Source of the DNA: Datura wrightii
Taxonomy: Eukaryota; Streptophyta; Magnoliopsida; Solanales; Solanaceae
DNA length: 64,000 nt
Assembly: GCA_035772735.1 (NCBI GenBank)
Contig: JASDFA010000001.1
Span: 79,200,001 to 79,264,000, forward strand
Direction: 5' to 3'
The first letter of the stretch is position 1. Each line of letters begins with the position of its first letter. The position numbers and the translations under genes were made by a program. Below the pieces are notes generated by a model. That model saw only the letters and a list, made by a program, of their open reading frames with translations. It did no database searches and was not told where the DNA came from. Positions 22,820 through 35,409 of this stretch are shown here, one piece after another.

Positions 22820-25800
22820 TCATGTCGAAACTGAGCCGGTAGAGAATAAATGCGGGTATCTAGCCATCATATCCGCTTTGGCTTCCCAAGTAGCTCCTTC
22901 AACATGTTGATTTCTCCATAGTACTTTAACTGAAGCTACTTCTTTGTTCCTTAGTCTCCGAACTTGACGATCTAATATTTCCACAGGAACTTCTTCATAG
23001 CTGAGGCTATCTTTTACACCGACGTTGTCCAGTAGGACTACTACAAATGGATCTTCAAAGCACTTATCCAAAAGCGACACATGAAACTCGGGATGCACAG
23101 AAGATAACTCTGAGGGTAATTTCTACTCATACGCTACTTACCAACTCTTCTTGTAATCCGATAGGGACCAACATAACTGGGACTAATTTTTCCTTTCTTC
23201 CCAAACCGCATGACCCCCTTCATTGGAGATACCTTTAGAAATACCCAATCGTCTACCTCAAACTCCAAATACCTTCTTCTCACATCCGTATATGACTTTT
23301 GACGACTCTGAGCGGTTTTCAACCAATCCCTTATCAACTGAACCTTTACCATAGCCTCATGAACTAAATCAGGCCCTATCCTAGCTTCCTCACCAACCTC
23401 AAACCATCCAATGGGCGATCTACACCTTCATCCGTAAAGAGCCTCGAACGATGCCATCTGGATGATAGAGTGATAGCTGTTATTATAAGAAAACTCAATC
23501 AAGGGAAAATGATCATCCAAGATACCTTTGAAATCCATCACACATGCTCTCAACATGTCCTCGAAAGTTTGTATTGTTCATTCGGCTTGACCATCCATTT
23601 GCGGATGAAAGGTCGTGCTGAGCTTAACTTGAGTCCCAAGCCCCTTCTGAAAAGACCGCCAGAACTGGAAGCTAAACTAAATACCTCGATATGAAATAAT
23701 AGACAAGGGCACTCCATGAAGTCGAACCAACTCCCAAATATACAACTTGGCATAATCATCGGTTGAATCTGTGGTTTTCACTGGAAAGGAAATGTGCCGC
23801 CTTGGTCAACCTATCAACCACCACCCAAATGGAGTCATATTGCCGGCGAGTATGGGGAAACCCAGTTATGAAGTCCATATTGATTTCTTCCCACTTCCAA
23901 GTAGGAATGCTAATATCTTGAAGTACGCCTGCCAGCCTTTGGTGCTCGACCTTCACTTGCTGACAGTTCGGGCACTTGGCTACAAATTCTGCAATATCCT
24001 TCTTCATGCCCTTCAACCAATAGATTTCCTGCAAATCATGATACATCTTGGTGGCACCCAGATTGATAGAGTACCTGGATCCATGTGCCTCATGCAATAT
24101 CCGGTCCCTTAAATCATCTACGTCTAGAGCACATAGATGACCCTAGTAACACAACACACCATCTCCCCCTTGGGAGAAACCTCCACCTTCTGACTCCAGA
24201 TGGATTCTTTCAGCTTCACCAACATCAAATCCTCATCTTATCTAGCCTTCACATTAGTCACCAAGGACGATTCGGATCCGTTTTGCACAACAACACCGCC
24301 ATCGGTTGAGTCAACTAATCTAACTCCCAACCTTGCAAGTCGGTGGACATCTTTCACCAACACCTTCTTTGCCTCATCCACGTGGGACACACTCTCCATA
24401 GAGCACCTACTAAGTGCATTCGCCACATATTAGCCTTAACCGTTTGGTACAAAACACTCATATCATAGTCCTTAAGTAGCTCCAACCACCTCCTTTATCG
24501 AAGATTGAGATCTTTCTGCGTAAACACATATTGCAAGCTCTTGTGATCCGTAAATACATCCATGTGAACCCCATACAAGTAGTGCCGCCATATCTTCAAT
24601 GAAAACACCACCGCGGCCAACTCAAGATCATGGTTCGGGTAATTCTTCTCATGGATTTTCAACTGTCTTGAGGCATACACTATCACTTTCCCATGCTGCA
24701 CCAACACACACCCAAGTTCGATTCTCGAAGCATCACAATACACTACAAAACAATCGGTACCCTCATGTAGGGTCGACACTGGTGCTGAAGTGAGTCGAGT
24801 CTTCAACACTTGGAAGCTTTTCTCACAAGTCTCTGGCCATTGGAACTTTTCCTTTTTCTAAGTAAACCTGGTCAATGGTGCTGCAATTAATGAAAATCCC
24901 TCAACAAACCTTCGATAGTAGCCTGCTAGGCCCAAGAAACTCTAAATTTCTGAAGATTAACCGGTTTGGGCTTATTTTTTACTGCTTCAATCATCTGAGA
25001 ATCTACCTTTATGCCCTCACTCGATACCACATGGCCTAAGAATGCCATGGAGTCCAACCAAAATTCACACTTGCTGAACTTTGCATACAACTGATGATCC
25101 TTGAGGGTATGAAGCACTACTCTTAAGTGAGCGACATGCTCCTCCTCGCTCCGAGAGTATATAAGGATATCATCGATGAACACGATCATGAACATGTCTA
25201 GATATTGATTGAACACCCTGTTCATTAGGTCCATAAAAGATGCAGGCGTTTGTTAATCTAAAGGACATAACTACAAACTCATAATGGCCATACGGAGTTC
25301 TGAAGGTTGTCTTCAGGATATTACACTCCCAAACTCTGAGCTGATGATACCCTGACCTTAGATCTATCTTTGAGAAACATCTAGCACCCTGGAGCTGGTC
25401 AAACAAATCATCAATCCTGGGTAAGGGGCACCTATTCTTGACAGTGACCTTGTTCAATTGCAGGTAATCAATACACATGTGAAGGAACCATCCTTCTTCC
25501 AAACATATAACACCAGTGCACCCCATGGAGCTTACCATCCTGATAAAGCCCTTATCTAACAAGTCCTTCAACTGATCCTTCAACTCCTTTAGCTTGGTTG
25601 GAGCCATCCTGTATAAAGGAATAGAGATAGGTTGCGTATCGGGTAAGAGATCAATGCCAAAATCAATTTCCCTAACAGGAGGAACACCTGGCAGATCATC
25701 AGGAAAAACCTCCAGATACTCACACACTACCAAAACTGACTGGATAGTCGGGGTCTCGGACTTAAAGTCCTTAACACTAACTAAGTGATACATGTAGCCC

Positions 25801-26239
25801 TTAGAAATAATTTTCTTGGCCTTAAGATATGAAATAAATCAACCGATTGGTACAGATGAATTACCCCTCCACTCTAAAACAGACTCACCAAAAAATTGAA
25901 ATTCCACCGCACGAGTTCTACAATTTATCAAAGCATAACATGCAAGCAACCAATCCATACCCAAAATGATGTCAAAGTCAGCCATAGCTAACTCTACTAA
26001 GTCTACAGAGGTGACCTTATGCAATACTGTAATGGGGCAACCTTTATACACCCCCACCTAGCTATAATTGAATCCCTGATTAGAGTAGAGACCGAGAACA
26101 GTTCTGACAGAATTTCAGGTCTAACTCCAAAACTACTAGCAATATTGGGAGTCATAAAAGACAAAGTACCTCCTAGATCTAACAAGGAATAAGCATCAAT
26201 ATGGAAGACTTGCAACATACCGGTGACCACATTTAGTGA
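22820..26239 (-). pseudogene. pol: Element F pol: protease, RT, RNase H, integrase, chromodomain
   Basis: Minus-strand chromovirus pol. From 26230 down: protease with LLDLGGTLSFM in place of the usual DSGAT, FDIILGMDWLLACYA, then RT (about 25700-24930) with CIDYLQLNKV, IDLRSGYHQLRV and the intact FIDDILIYS box. RNase H (about 24810-24430) has VVYCDASRIELG and FTDHKSLQYV. The integrase finger and core (24097-23756) has KCPNCQQVKVEHQ and INMDFITG. The linker and chromodomain (23352-22820) has HPEFHVSLLDKC and VEILDRQVRRLRNKEV, then WRNQHVEGATWEA, open to the stop at 22820. A frameshift near 25530 replaces the usual RT stretch, and others lie near 25230 and 23100. The chromodomain is the best preserved of the three Tekay copies. 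Confidence 0.93.
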
Positions 26240-27457
26240 AGCCTCCTACTCCTGTCGAGGTACTAAAGCATAAAACCTGTTTTGGCGTTGACCGCCTGCT
26301 GAACTAGTAGAGGCACCCTGCTGAGTGGGATGTGCTGCTGGAGCAAAAGAACTGGTTGCTTTCACACGGCCCCCACCGACCCCTGATCTAGTTGAGGGGC
26401 AATCCCTAAGTCCGTGGCCGGGTTTTCCACACCCGAAACACGCATCTGAGCCAACTTAGCACCTCCCGGGATTATTCTTGTCACACTTTGCACAAGCTGG
26501 AAAAGTGCACTCCACCTGCGTGCTACCCCGATCTCTAATTCTTGAAGACCTTCTCCTTTAATCTCCTCTGAACCTGGATGGTGTACTAGCCGATGATGGA
26601 GCTGGAGTGATACACCTGTGCTGGGACTGCTAGCGCTGTTCACCCCTTGAACTAACCTCAGAAACCCCATAGCTGTCGGTCCTGGCCCTCTTGGACTCCT
26701 TCTTCCTTCGGTAGACCGACTCCATCTGTTGAGCATGAAACACAATATGGGGAAAGTCGATATCCTAATGTTGCATGGCGATCCTGCAATCCTTGTGAAA
26801 ATAATCTGCCACCCCATGCACAAAATGACTCACCCGAGCCCTCTGGTCTACCACCAACTGAGGAGCATACTTAGATAATCGAGTGAACTCTAATGCGTAC
26901 TCCTAAACGGACATGTTACCTTGCTTAAAATTAACAAACTCAGTCGCCTTGAGCTCCCTCATCTCTCGAGGGAAAAACTGATCCAAAAATGCTGCGTGGA
27001 ACTCTTCCCAACCTATCGAGCCTGCACTCACTGCCCTGGTATCTCTCTACTGCTTAAACCATATATGAGCCACCCCCTTTAGCTGAGACGAGTTAAAGTC
27101 AACACACTCTCCATTGTTCACCCCCATAACTTGGGTGATCTTTAGAATCTCCTCAATGAAATCGTGGGGATCCTCGTCCACCTTCGACCCTGTGAACTCA
27201 GGAGGGCTCATCCTCAAGAAATACCTCACCTTGGCTGCCGCCGCATTCCCATTCTAAGGATAATGCGCCACTATTTGATTTTGAAATTAGGTCGTCGTGG
27301 CCTGTGCCAAAATCTGAATCGCTTCCCTAAGCTCAGCGTGGGCAGCTGGAGCGTGCTCCTCGTGAATGGGTGGGGCTGGATGATGCTTCACACCATTGGC
27401 ACCCTCAAGATCATTACCGTTATCATTTCATATGGTGTTCACTCGGCGTGGAGGCAT
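26240..27457 (-). pseudogene. gag: Element F gag
   Basis: The start is taken as ATG at 27457-27455 (MPPRRVN), the usual Tekay gag start. Capsid motifs: FLRMSPPEFTGSKVDEDP, FIEEILKITQVMGV, LKGVAHIWFKQ, FLDQFFPREMRELKATEF. Further on are a basic stretch with KKESKRARTD and an intact zinc knuckle CFGCGKPGHGLRDCP (about 26395-26445). Stops interrupt the frame after VNTI, HYP, FKQ and GRC, most of them TAG at expected Gln or Trp codons. The function would be RNA packaging and particle assembly; this copy is dead. Confidence 0.92.
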
Positions 27458-27650
27458 GATGCTGCAAACATAAATAGAACGAATTAGAAAGGTAGAGGAC
27501 TTTTCATCGCACAACATAGATCATGAAAGAAGGGAACATTTCCTAAATGTCTCGTAGCCTCTCCGTCATAAGTGTGGCGCACTTCACACCGATGTAAAAG
27601 ACTCTACTTAACGCGGTTTTTAGACATCCTAGGATACTTAAAAACCTATG

Positions 27651-27662
27651 GCTCTGATACCA
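27651..27662 (-). other. Primer-binding site of element F
   Basis: Minus strand TGGTATCAGAGC, an exact 12-base match to the initiator-Met primer site, four bases inside the 5' LTR end at 27667. The leader runs from 27650 down to 27458. Confidence 0.92.
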
Positions 27663-27666
27663 AGTT

Positions 27667-28354
27667 TGTCACGACTCGCACATACACCCGAGTCGTAGAC
27701 ACGGGACAAAGAGCCCCAAAAGACCCCAGTCGACCCATGGCATGAGCATACATCTAATTCATTCACATACGCGGAAGACTTAACATAAGAAAACATAAAC
27801 ATGTCATAATAATGGAGAAAAGACAATACATGATCCATACATGACGACTGAATACAACTTATAGTATGAAAAGTCTCTAATCATGAAAGACGGGTTGATG
27901 GGACAACAACCCAACTAACCCTACGATACTAAAAATAATAGAGTCTAAACATATGGCCCTCACAACATGAGGACACACCAAATAAGCTGATGGCGAACTC
28001 TGAGGAGCTACTGAGGAGGTTGAGCCTGAGAGCCGGGTCCTATATCATGACACGATACAACATAGAAAGTATGCAGTTAGTACGTGAAATGTACTAAGTA
28101 TGCAAAGTAAGTAAAATGAACATTTAAAACATATCAAACTCATAAATGATTTTAAGAGTAGGACATCATGCTCATATCATAAACATCGTAACATAACATA
28201 AGGCCCAAGGTTTTCCAAACATTCGTAATGCTAACATAATCATAATCATAATAGACGAGCTTCACTTGACATGACTTGAGACAAAATACATAATTATAAC
28301 ATGCATACATCATGAAGAATAGTGGGAGATTCTCTTAACCGACACACCCCATAT
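27667..28354 (-). repeat. 5' LTR of element F, piece next to the primer site
   Basis: The R/U5 side of the F 5' LTR, ending GTGACA on the minus strand. It has the conserved stem-loop at 28041-28059. It is cut after CATAT (28350-28354), the TSD of element D, and continues at 50613. Confidence 0.92.
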
Positions 28355-28358
28355 TGAT

Positions 28359-28382
28359 CTTGGGTAGAATTATATGCCCAAG
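28359..28382. repeat. LTR-terminal hairpin of element D (5' copy)
   Basis: CTTGGGTA and TGCCCAAG with an 8-nt loop and one mismatch. The 3' LTR copy at 49382-49405 is perfect (CTTGGGCA/TGCCCAAG). Confidence 0.85.
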
Positions 28383-28880
28383 TGATACTCAAATGCTTCA
28401 TTTCGTCTTTGTTATCTATTGTTTATTTGAGCATTCTCATGTGATTTGTAGTTAAAATGTGAATTTATACTAACCAACATGATTAGTGTTGTTTTGCAGG
28501 TAAAATGAAATTTTGGGAAGCTAAGATACATGTTGCTAAAAATCGGGAATGGACTTGGAAGCAAGGAGTGGAAAAGGTCAAGGAAGAGCAACAAAAATAA
28601 GGACTCCGCGATGGAGTCGTGTCACGCTGCCATCGTGGAGGCATTCTACCTCGAGTGATTTAATTTTGGCCATTTCCAGTGAAGCCTCGTGTTACCTCTG
28701 TAACACGGAGGCAATGCCACACGATGCAAGCCATGGCACGTTGAGTACAATTACCTGGGACATCAATTTCCAGTGTAGGTGACACCGTGGCACGTTGGCC
28801 AGGCTCCACGATGCAGGCTGTGGCACGCCAAGGTGAAAATTTTAAGGAGCCTAATTCCAGAGAGGGTCCACGATACCCCT

Positions 28881-28924
28881 GTGGCACGGAGGGAGTGCTC
28901 CGCGATACACTCCGTGCCACGTTG
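28881..28924. repeat. Inverted-repeat module upstream of the D promoter
   Basis: GTGGCACGGAG and CTCCGTGCCAC, perfect arms around GGAGTGCTCCGCGATACA. It is the last of several related modules, 30 bp before TATAAATA. Confidence 0.85.
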
Positions 28925-28953
28925 CTTTGTATTCTGGGAAAAATTCCCACTAG

Positions 28954-28961
28954 TATAAATA
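28954..28961 (+). promoter_or_regulatory. TATA box in the D 5' LTR
   Basis: TATAAATA in AGTATAAATAGCAC. The same box is kept in the 3' LTR (near 49703) and in both C LTRs on the minus strand. Likely core promoter. Confidence 0.7.
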
Positions 28962-29864
28962 GCACACTTAGGTTTTATTTTAAAACATTCTGACTTGGTT
29001 GAGCAAGAACGTGGGTTACAGGCAGTTGAGGGGACGAAAATTCTAGGGTTCTTCTCTATCTTTTTCTCTTTTATCTCAATTGTTTGTATGATTTATACTC
29101 ATTTGATAATGTTTAATCCACAAATGAGTGGCTAATTCACTTCTTCCTGAGGTTAAGAACAATTATAGTGGAATGTAATTGTTGATCATTTTAGTTTTCA
29201 TCTTTTCTTCAATGGTTGTTCTATCAATTCTTGTTCTTACTGCATTAATGTTTGGCCAATATTAATGTATATATAAAATAATCCAATTTTGATTTTGAAA
29301 AGGAAAGAAATTGGAAAGATGTGAATTGGTAGGATATGATCTCTTCATAGTTTGGGAAAATTGAGAATTGATTTACATTCAGAATAGAAATATATCTGAA
29401 AGTCTTATTAGTCAATTAAGGAGTCAGTTTTGTATGGCTAGAACATGAAATTCTTTTGTCACAGATATGTAAATTGAAGGTTCATGATTCTTAAGTTGGA
29501 TAGAAGACGAAAGTTCCAATCCATAGGCAATAATTCTTGTCTAGCAACTGAAGGAAAGATTAACTGAATTGTATTGATAAATTAATTCCCTGCATGTTCA
29601 TTTTAACCTCAGCTTGCTCATTACTATTGTTCAGATTCACTTTATAATTTTGCCTTAGATTCGTATTAATTAGTAAACTCATACTCTCAAAATCTTATTC
29701 ATTTGGTTGTTTGCATTCTTAAAGATATAGTTCATTAACACTTAAGTTAATTAGTACCGTAGCTCAGTCTCTGTGGGATCGATACTTGGCTTTACTTGAG
29801 CCACTTTACTACTTGTTCGACCACGTGCACTTGCGTGTAGTCACCAAACCACCGAACAGATTTT

Positions 29865-29882
29865 TGGCACCGCTGCTGGGGA
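29865..29882 (+). other. Primer-binding site of element D
   Basis: TGGCACCGCTGCTGGGGA, 15 of 18 matches to the Asp-tRNA-type site TGGCGCCGTTGCCGGGGA known for Athila elements. Element C has 17 of 18. D's primer site has partly decayed. Confidence 0.85.
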
Positions 29883-29989
29883 CTGGCAATTGGTAAAATT
29901 GTTTTCTTAGTGTTAGTTTACAATTTCTATATAAGTGCTGACAACTTGATCTTAGCCTGTCTTTTGCAGATATTGAATTTTGTTGAACA

Positions 29990-31494
29990 CTGGCAAGAGA
30001 CAAGGAGTTGGTGGATTCATACATAGAGCCGGAAAGACAATTTCATCGTCAAAGAAGGGTAGCTCTAGAGAAAAAGCTATAGTTGCTCAGACAGGCAATT
30101 CTGGAGCAACAACTGAATCCACCACTTGTGAGGGCAGTGTTAGTGCCCGAGGAAATGGCAGCTACGCCGTTTCGCGAAGAGGCAATACCACATGCTAATA
30201 ATGTTACATCGAGTATTCGCAGACTTGAGCCAGGAGGGAGGTTTGAGCTTAAATAGAACATGGTGCAATTGCTACACACCAGCGGCCAATTCACAGGTCT
30301 CCCTCACGAAGATCCACAACAACATCTCCAAAACTTTTTGGAGATAAGTGACACTTACATCCCCGCTAGAGTATCATCCGATTGCGTAAGGCTTACATTA
30401 TTCCCATTTTCATTATTGGGAGAAGCAAAGAGGTGGTTGAAAGTTGAACCACCTAATTCTATCACCATTTGGGATGATCTTGCAAGATAGTTTTTGATAA
30501 GATTCTTTCCATCCGAGAAAACAGCAAGACTTAGAAGTCAGATTCTAAGTTTTAAATAAAGAGAGGGGGAGAATATGTATCAAGCTTGGGAAAGGTTCAA
30601 ATCATTGCTAAGGGATTGTCCTCACCATCACAAGTCCAATGATGTGCTGGTGCATACTTTCATAGAGGGTTTGGAACCCCACACAAAAATTTTGCTAGAC
30701 TCAGCAGCTAGGGACAAGCATTAGAAAAGACTTATGAGGAGCAGTATACTTTGTTAAATCATATTTCGCAGGGAAATCCAGAGTGGAATGCGAACTCTTC
30801 TAGAGGAGGAACAAGGAAAGCGGCAGGAGTATTTAAAGTGGATGGTTTTACAGCGATCGCTGCACAGATAGCTGCGTTGCAAAATCAACTCAACACCCAC
30901 TTCAGCAATATGAGCTTGAATCAACCTCAAGCCCCAGTAAATATAGTGCATCAGATTTGGTGTGAAGTATGTGGTAGTAATGAACACTCAACTGAGTGTT
31001 GTGGTGCAAATCCAGATTCAGTGAACTTTGTTGGGAATGTACAGACAAATAATCACCAGCAGTATGGCAACAACTACAACTCGAATTGGAGGAATCATCC
31101 ATATTTCTCTTGGGGTAGTAACAACCATCAAGGGCAGAGTTCGAATCAGGGTGCGCAGAGAAATCAAGGAGGGCAGCAAAATTATCAATCTCAATATAGA
31201 GGAAACAATGCACCTCCTCCACCACCCACTAGCATTGAGGAAATGTTTAAAACAATGTTAGCTAACCAAGCTCAAATGCAGGCTGAGTATGTGAAATTGG
31301 CAGCAGACATAAAAAACAACCAGTTAGCTACAAAGGTGTTGGAGTACCAGTTTGGACAACTAGCTGGAGCTCAAAATACCAGGCCAAGAGGAGGACTACC
31401 GAGTGACACTGACCCGAATCCCAAGCAGGTCAATGTAGTGACCACAAGGAGTGGTTTACAACTCAAGGAGGTGGAACCAGAAAGACCACCTTAG
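29990..31494 (+). pseudogene. gag: Element D gag
   Basis: Athila/Tat-type Gag. The frame can be followed from CTG at 29990 (RDKELVDSY), but no clear ATG is seen; the leader continues upstream. Motifs: IPHANNVTSS, MVQLLHTSGQFTGLPHEDP, HLQNFLEISDTYIP, LFPFSLLGEAKRWLK, GLEPHTKILLDS, IAAQIAALQNQL. A cysteine-rich IWCEVCGSNEHSTECCG, a Cys-Cys-His-Cys-like knuckle, follows, then a Gln/Asn-rich stretch and VTTRSGLQLKE. Stops occur at 30094 (TAG where C has CAG), 30254, 30488, 30557 and 31492. The order and spacing match C's gag, so no domain is missing. Confidence 0.92.
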
Positions 31495-32204
31495 CAGTCA
31501 GGAGCAGTGGAGAAAGATAGGGAACATGATGAGAGGGGGAAGGAGAAGGCAATTGAAGCAGAAAGACCACCACCCCCGTTCCCTCAAAGATTAAAGAAAC
31601 ACAAGGAGGAAGCTTGTTTCAAAACGTTCATGGAGGTGCTTAAACAGGTACACATTAATTTACCTTTGGTTGATGTTTTGCAGGGAGTGCCTAAATATGC
31701 AAAGTATATCAAGGACATTGTAGCTAACAAAAGCAGATTGATGGAGTATACTACGGTGGCACTTACTGAGGAGTGCACTTCCCAGATACAGAACAGGTTG
31801 CCAACAAAGCTCAAGGACCTGGGAGCTTTACAATTCAAATCACAATTGGGAAAAGTATTCGAGCTCGCAGATTATGCAATTTGGGAGCGAGCATTAACTT
31901 GATGCCGACATCGGTGTTCAAGAAGTTGGGGCTGGGTAGTCCTAGACCAACTACAGTGATCTTGCAGTTAGCGTACCACTCTTTGGACAGACCAGATGGC
32001 ATTGTGGAGGACGTGCTGGTGAAAGTGGGCTCCCTTATCTTCCCTGTAGATTTCATTGTCTTAGATTTTGAGCCGGATGCGGAAGTCCCAATTATTTTGG
32101 GACGTCCTTTCTTGGCAACCGGGAGAGCTTTGATTGATGTAGTTGCAGGGTAGCTAACCATGCGAGCACATGACAATGTGTAGGTATTTGATATATATAA
32201 GGCC
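31495..32204 (+). pseudogene. pol: Element D protease region
   Basis: Gag-Pol linker and aspartic protease. The Pro-rich ERPPPPFPQRLKK is followed by EACFKTFMEVLKQVHINLP and FTIQITIGKS. The active-site block reads CNLGASINLMP (Asn codon 31878-31880), whereas C reads CDLGAS. After it come ILQLAYHSL, VPIILGRPFL and ALIDV. The catalytic Asp is thus Asn (GAT to AAT), which would abolish cleavage. There is a frame change near 31826 and stops at 32151 (TAG; C has CAG) and 32180. Confidence 0.9.
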
Positions 32205-33995
32205 ATGAAGCTTCCGGCCATATATGAGGAGTTTTCAGCAATCAATGTGCTAGACCAAGCAGATATTCTTCAGATTGTTGATTGTCCAGATCCATTGGAA
32301 AGAGCGTTGATGAGCTCTGATCATTTCGGAGATAGAGATACTTATGAGATGGTGCAAGTGTTGAATGAACCAAAGTGGTATCTCAGGAAGTATGACTTTC
32401 AGCCTTTAATGAGGTCCCTGGAACCATTGCCGAAACCATCTATTGAGGAAGCACCAAAACTGGAGTTGAAAATAGTGCCTCCCCATTTAAAATATATCTT
32501 TTTGGGGGAAGATGACACTTCTCCAGTCATCATCTCCGAAGAATTGACGGAGGCACAGGTAAAGGAAGCATTGGTGGTTCTCAAAAGAAGGAAGAAAGCG
32601 ATGGGCTGGCAGATGTCAGATATTCGGGGTATCAATCCAGCTTTTTGCACACACAAAATTTTCATGGAGGAAGGAGCAAATCCAACTGTACAGCCTCAGC
32701 AGACGTTGAATCCGATGATGAAGGATGTGGTTAGGAAAGAAGTAATTAAGTGGCTTGATGCAGGTGTGGTCTATCCTATTTCGGACAGCAAATGGGTCAT
32801 CCCCGTTCAGTGTGTCCCAAAGAAGGGAGGGATGACCGTGGTCACCAATGAGAAAAATGAGCTGATCCCTACACGCACAGTCAAAGACTGGAGGATTTGC
32901 ATGGACTACAGGAAGCTCAATGAGGCCAAAAGAAAAGATCACTATCCTATCCCGTTCATTGATAAGATATTGGACGAATTGGATGGACAAGAATATTATT
33001 GTTTCCTTGATGGGTACTCTGGCTATAACCAAATAGCCATAGCACCGGAAGACCAGGAGAAGACTACTTTCACATGTCCTTATGGTACATATGCTTTTAG
33101 GCGGATGCCATTTGGTTCATGCAATGCACCCGCCACATTCCAAAGATGCATGATAGCGATCTTACACGACATGGTGGAAGATTTCGTCGAGGTATTTATG
33201 GATGATTTTTCTGTTTTCGGTAATTCATTTGCTACTTGTTTGCAGAATCTTGACAGGACGCTAACTCACTGTGAATAATCCAACCTTGTACTCAACTGGG
33301 AGAAATGTCATTTCTTAGTCAAGGAGGGTATCGTCCTTGGCCATAAAGTGTCTTTCAAGGGGTTGGAGTTCGATCGTGCTAAGATCGAAGTTATTGAAAA
33401 GCTACCACCACCTGTGTCAGTGAAGGGTGTTCACAGTTTTCTCGAGCATGCAGGGTTCTACAGACTGTTCATTAAGAACTTCTCTCAAATTTCTAAACCA
33501 ATATGTAGGTTGCTAGAAAAAAAGGTGAAGTTCGAGTTTGATGAAGATTGTGACAAAGCATTCGAGGAGTTGAAGTAGAAATTGATAGAAGCACCTATCC
33601 TTATTTCTTTAGACCGGGAACAACCATTTGAACTTATGTGTGATGCAAGCAATGTGGTTGTGGGAGTTGTATTGGGGCAGTGGAGGAATATAATTTTTTA
33701 TTCTATTCATTATGCAAGAAAAACACTGGACACTGCTCAAGTTAATTATACAGTCACAGAAAAGGAGATGCTAGCATTGGTATTTGCGTTTGACAAATTC
33801 AGGTCCTATTTTGTGGGTTCTAGAGTAGTGGTGTATACCGATCATGCAGCGATTCGGTATCTGTTTAACAAGGAGGATGCAAAACCCAGGCTGATCAAAT
33901 GGATCTTGTTGTTGCAAGAGTTTGACCTAGAGATTAAGGACAGAAAGGGGAGCGAGAATCAAGTGGCAGATCACATATCGCGATTGGAAAGCCGT
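32205..33995 (+). pseudogene. pol: Element D reverse transcriptase and RNase H
   Basis: The RT frame is open for 357 codons (32205-33278). RT motifs in order: KEVIKWLDAGVVYPI, VPKKGG, DWRICMDYRKLNEA, FLDGYSGYNQIAI, MPFGSCNAPATFQRCM and the catalytic VFMDDFSVFG. A TAA follows CE at 33276, then LNWEKCHFLV and GVHSFLEHAGFYRLFI. RNase H (33600-33990) shows ELMCDASN, TEKEMLALVFAFDKFRSY, VYTDHAAIRYL and NQVADHISRLE, so all four acidic positions are present. A TAG at 33576 breaks the frame. At GCCGT (33991-33995) element C begins; integrase resumes at 43718. It is the best-preserved RT in the window. Confidence 0.94.
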
Positions 33996-34932
33996 TGTTT
34001 GGGGTCAAATGGAAGACTACACGCAAGTGCACGTGGTCGAACAAGTAGTAAAGTGGCTTAAGTAAGCCAAGTATCGATCCCACAGCGACTGGGCGAGGGT
34101 AACAATCTACTCAAGTGTCACTATACTTTAACTCTACAAATGCATACAACAGTGTAAAGAAGAGTTTGATATTTTGGTTTCTAATTTTATGCTAAGTCTA
34201 AAATGAGTATATAATTTGAGTCTGAACTATGAATGTGAGCATGTTGAGGTTAAATGAACAAGTAAAGAAATAAATTATCGATACAATTTTGGTTAATCTT
34301 TCCTCCGGTTGCTAGTCAAGAATTATTGCCAATGGATTAAAACTCTCGTATTTAACCCAACTTAAGAATCATGAACCGTCCACCTACATTTCTGTGATTA
34401 AATGAAATTCATGTTCTAGCCATACAAAACCGATTCCTTAATTGACTAATACGACTTTCAGGTATATTTCTATCCTGAAGGTAAATCAATTCTCAATTTT
34501 CCCTAACTAAGAAAAGATCATATCCTATTAATTCACAACTTTCCAATTTCTTGCTCTCTCGAGTGAAACCGTACTTTTTAGATATACATTAACATTGGCC
34601 ACACATTAATGCAGTAAGAACAAGAATCAATAGAACAACCATGGAAGAAAAGATGAAAAACCAAATTGATCAACAATCACATTTCAATACAATTGTTCTT
34701 AACCTCAGCAAGAAGAGGAATTAGCTACTCATTTGTGGATTAAACATCGTTAAATGAGTGTTAAACATACAAGCAATTGAATTAAAGAAGAAGGAGATAG
34801 AGAAAAACCCTGAGATTTTCGTCCCCTCAACTGCCTGTAACCCACGTTCTTGCTCCACCAAGTCAGCCTTCTAAAATAAAACCTAAGTGTGCTATTTATA
34901 CTAGTGGGAATGTTTCCCGGTATAACAAGCAA

Positions 34933-34974
34933 CGTGTCACGGAGTGCATCGCGGAGCACTGCCTCCGTGACACG
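34933..34974. repeat. 12-bp inverted repeat in the C LTR
   Basis: CGTGTCACGGAG (34933-34944) and CTCCGTGACACG (34963-34974), perfect arms. The same arms occur inside the element at 39349-39390 and, nearly, in D at 45381-45422. Confidence 0.92.
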
Positions 34975-35381
34975 CCACTGACACGGACCCTTACTGGAAA
35001 TTGATTGTACAGGTATTAAGGCCCAACGTGGCACGGCGTGCAACGCGGGGCTAGGCCAACGTGCCACGGCCCCAACGCGCACCTTCACTGGAATTTGGCA
35101 AAAATTCCCTATCCAGGCAGAAGGCATCCGCGATGGCAGCGTGACACGGCTCCATTGCGGAGCCCCTTTAGTTTGTGCCTTCAAATGCTTTTTCCCTTGC
35201 TAACATCCGAGTCCAGCCCCGATCTCTCCCAACACGCATTTTAGCTTCCCAAAATTATATTTCACCTGCAAAACAACGCTAATCATGTTGGTTAGTATAA
35301 ATTCACATTTTATTATCAATCACATGAGAATGTATAAACATTGATAGATAAACAAGGCTAAAATGACACATTTGAGTATCA

Positions 35382-35405
35382 CTTGGGCATATAAATTTGC
35401 CCAAG
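35382..35405. repeat. LTR-terminal hairpin of element C
   Basis: CTTGGGCA, 8-nt loop, TGCCCAAG, perfect arms, starting five bases into the LTR on the minus strand. The right LTR copy (43690-43713) has one change. Confidence 0.88.
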
Positions 35406-35409
35406 ATCA

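Larger units (their letters stand above)
28355..29858 (+). repeat. 5' LTR of element D
   Basis: TGATCTTGGG to ACCGAACA, 1504 bp, followed by the primer site. It contains a terminal hairpin (28359-28382), an array of inverted-repeat modules related to CGTGTCACGGAG (28600-28925), TATAAATA at 28954-28961, and a CTGTGGGATCGATACTTGG tail. The 3' LTR lacks about 275 bp including the array. Confidence 0.93.
33996..35409 (-). repeat. 3' LTR of element C (left)
   Basis: Minus strand TGATCTTGGG (35409) to CCAAACA (33996). It has the terminal hairpin at 35382-35405, the 12-bp inverted repeat at 34933-34974, and a TATAAATA on the minus strand near 34896-34903. It is preceded by the purine-rich GTGTGGGGTAAG. 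Confidence 0.94.
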
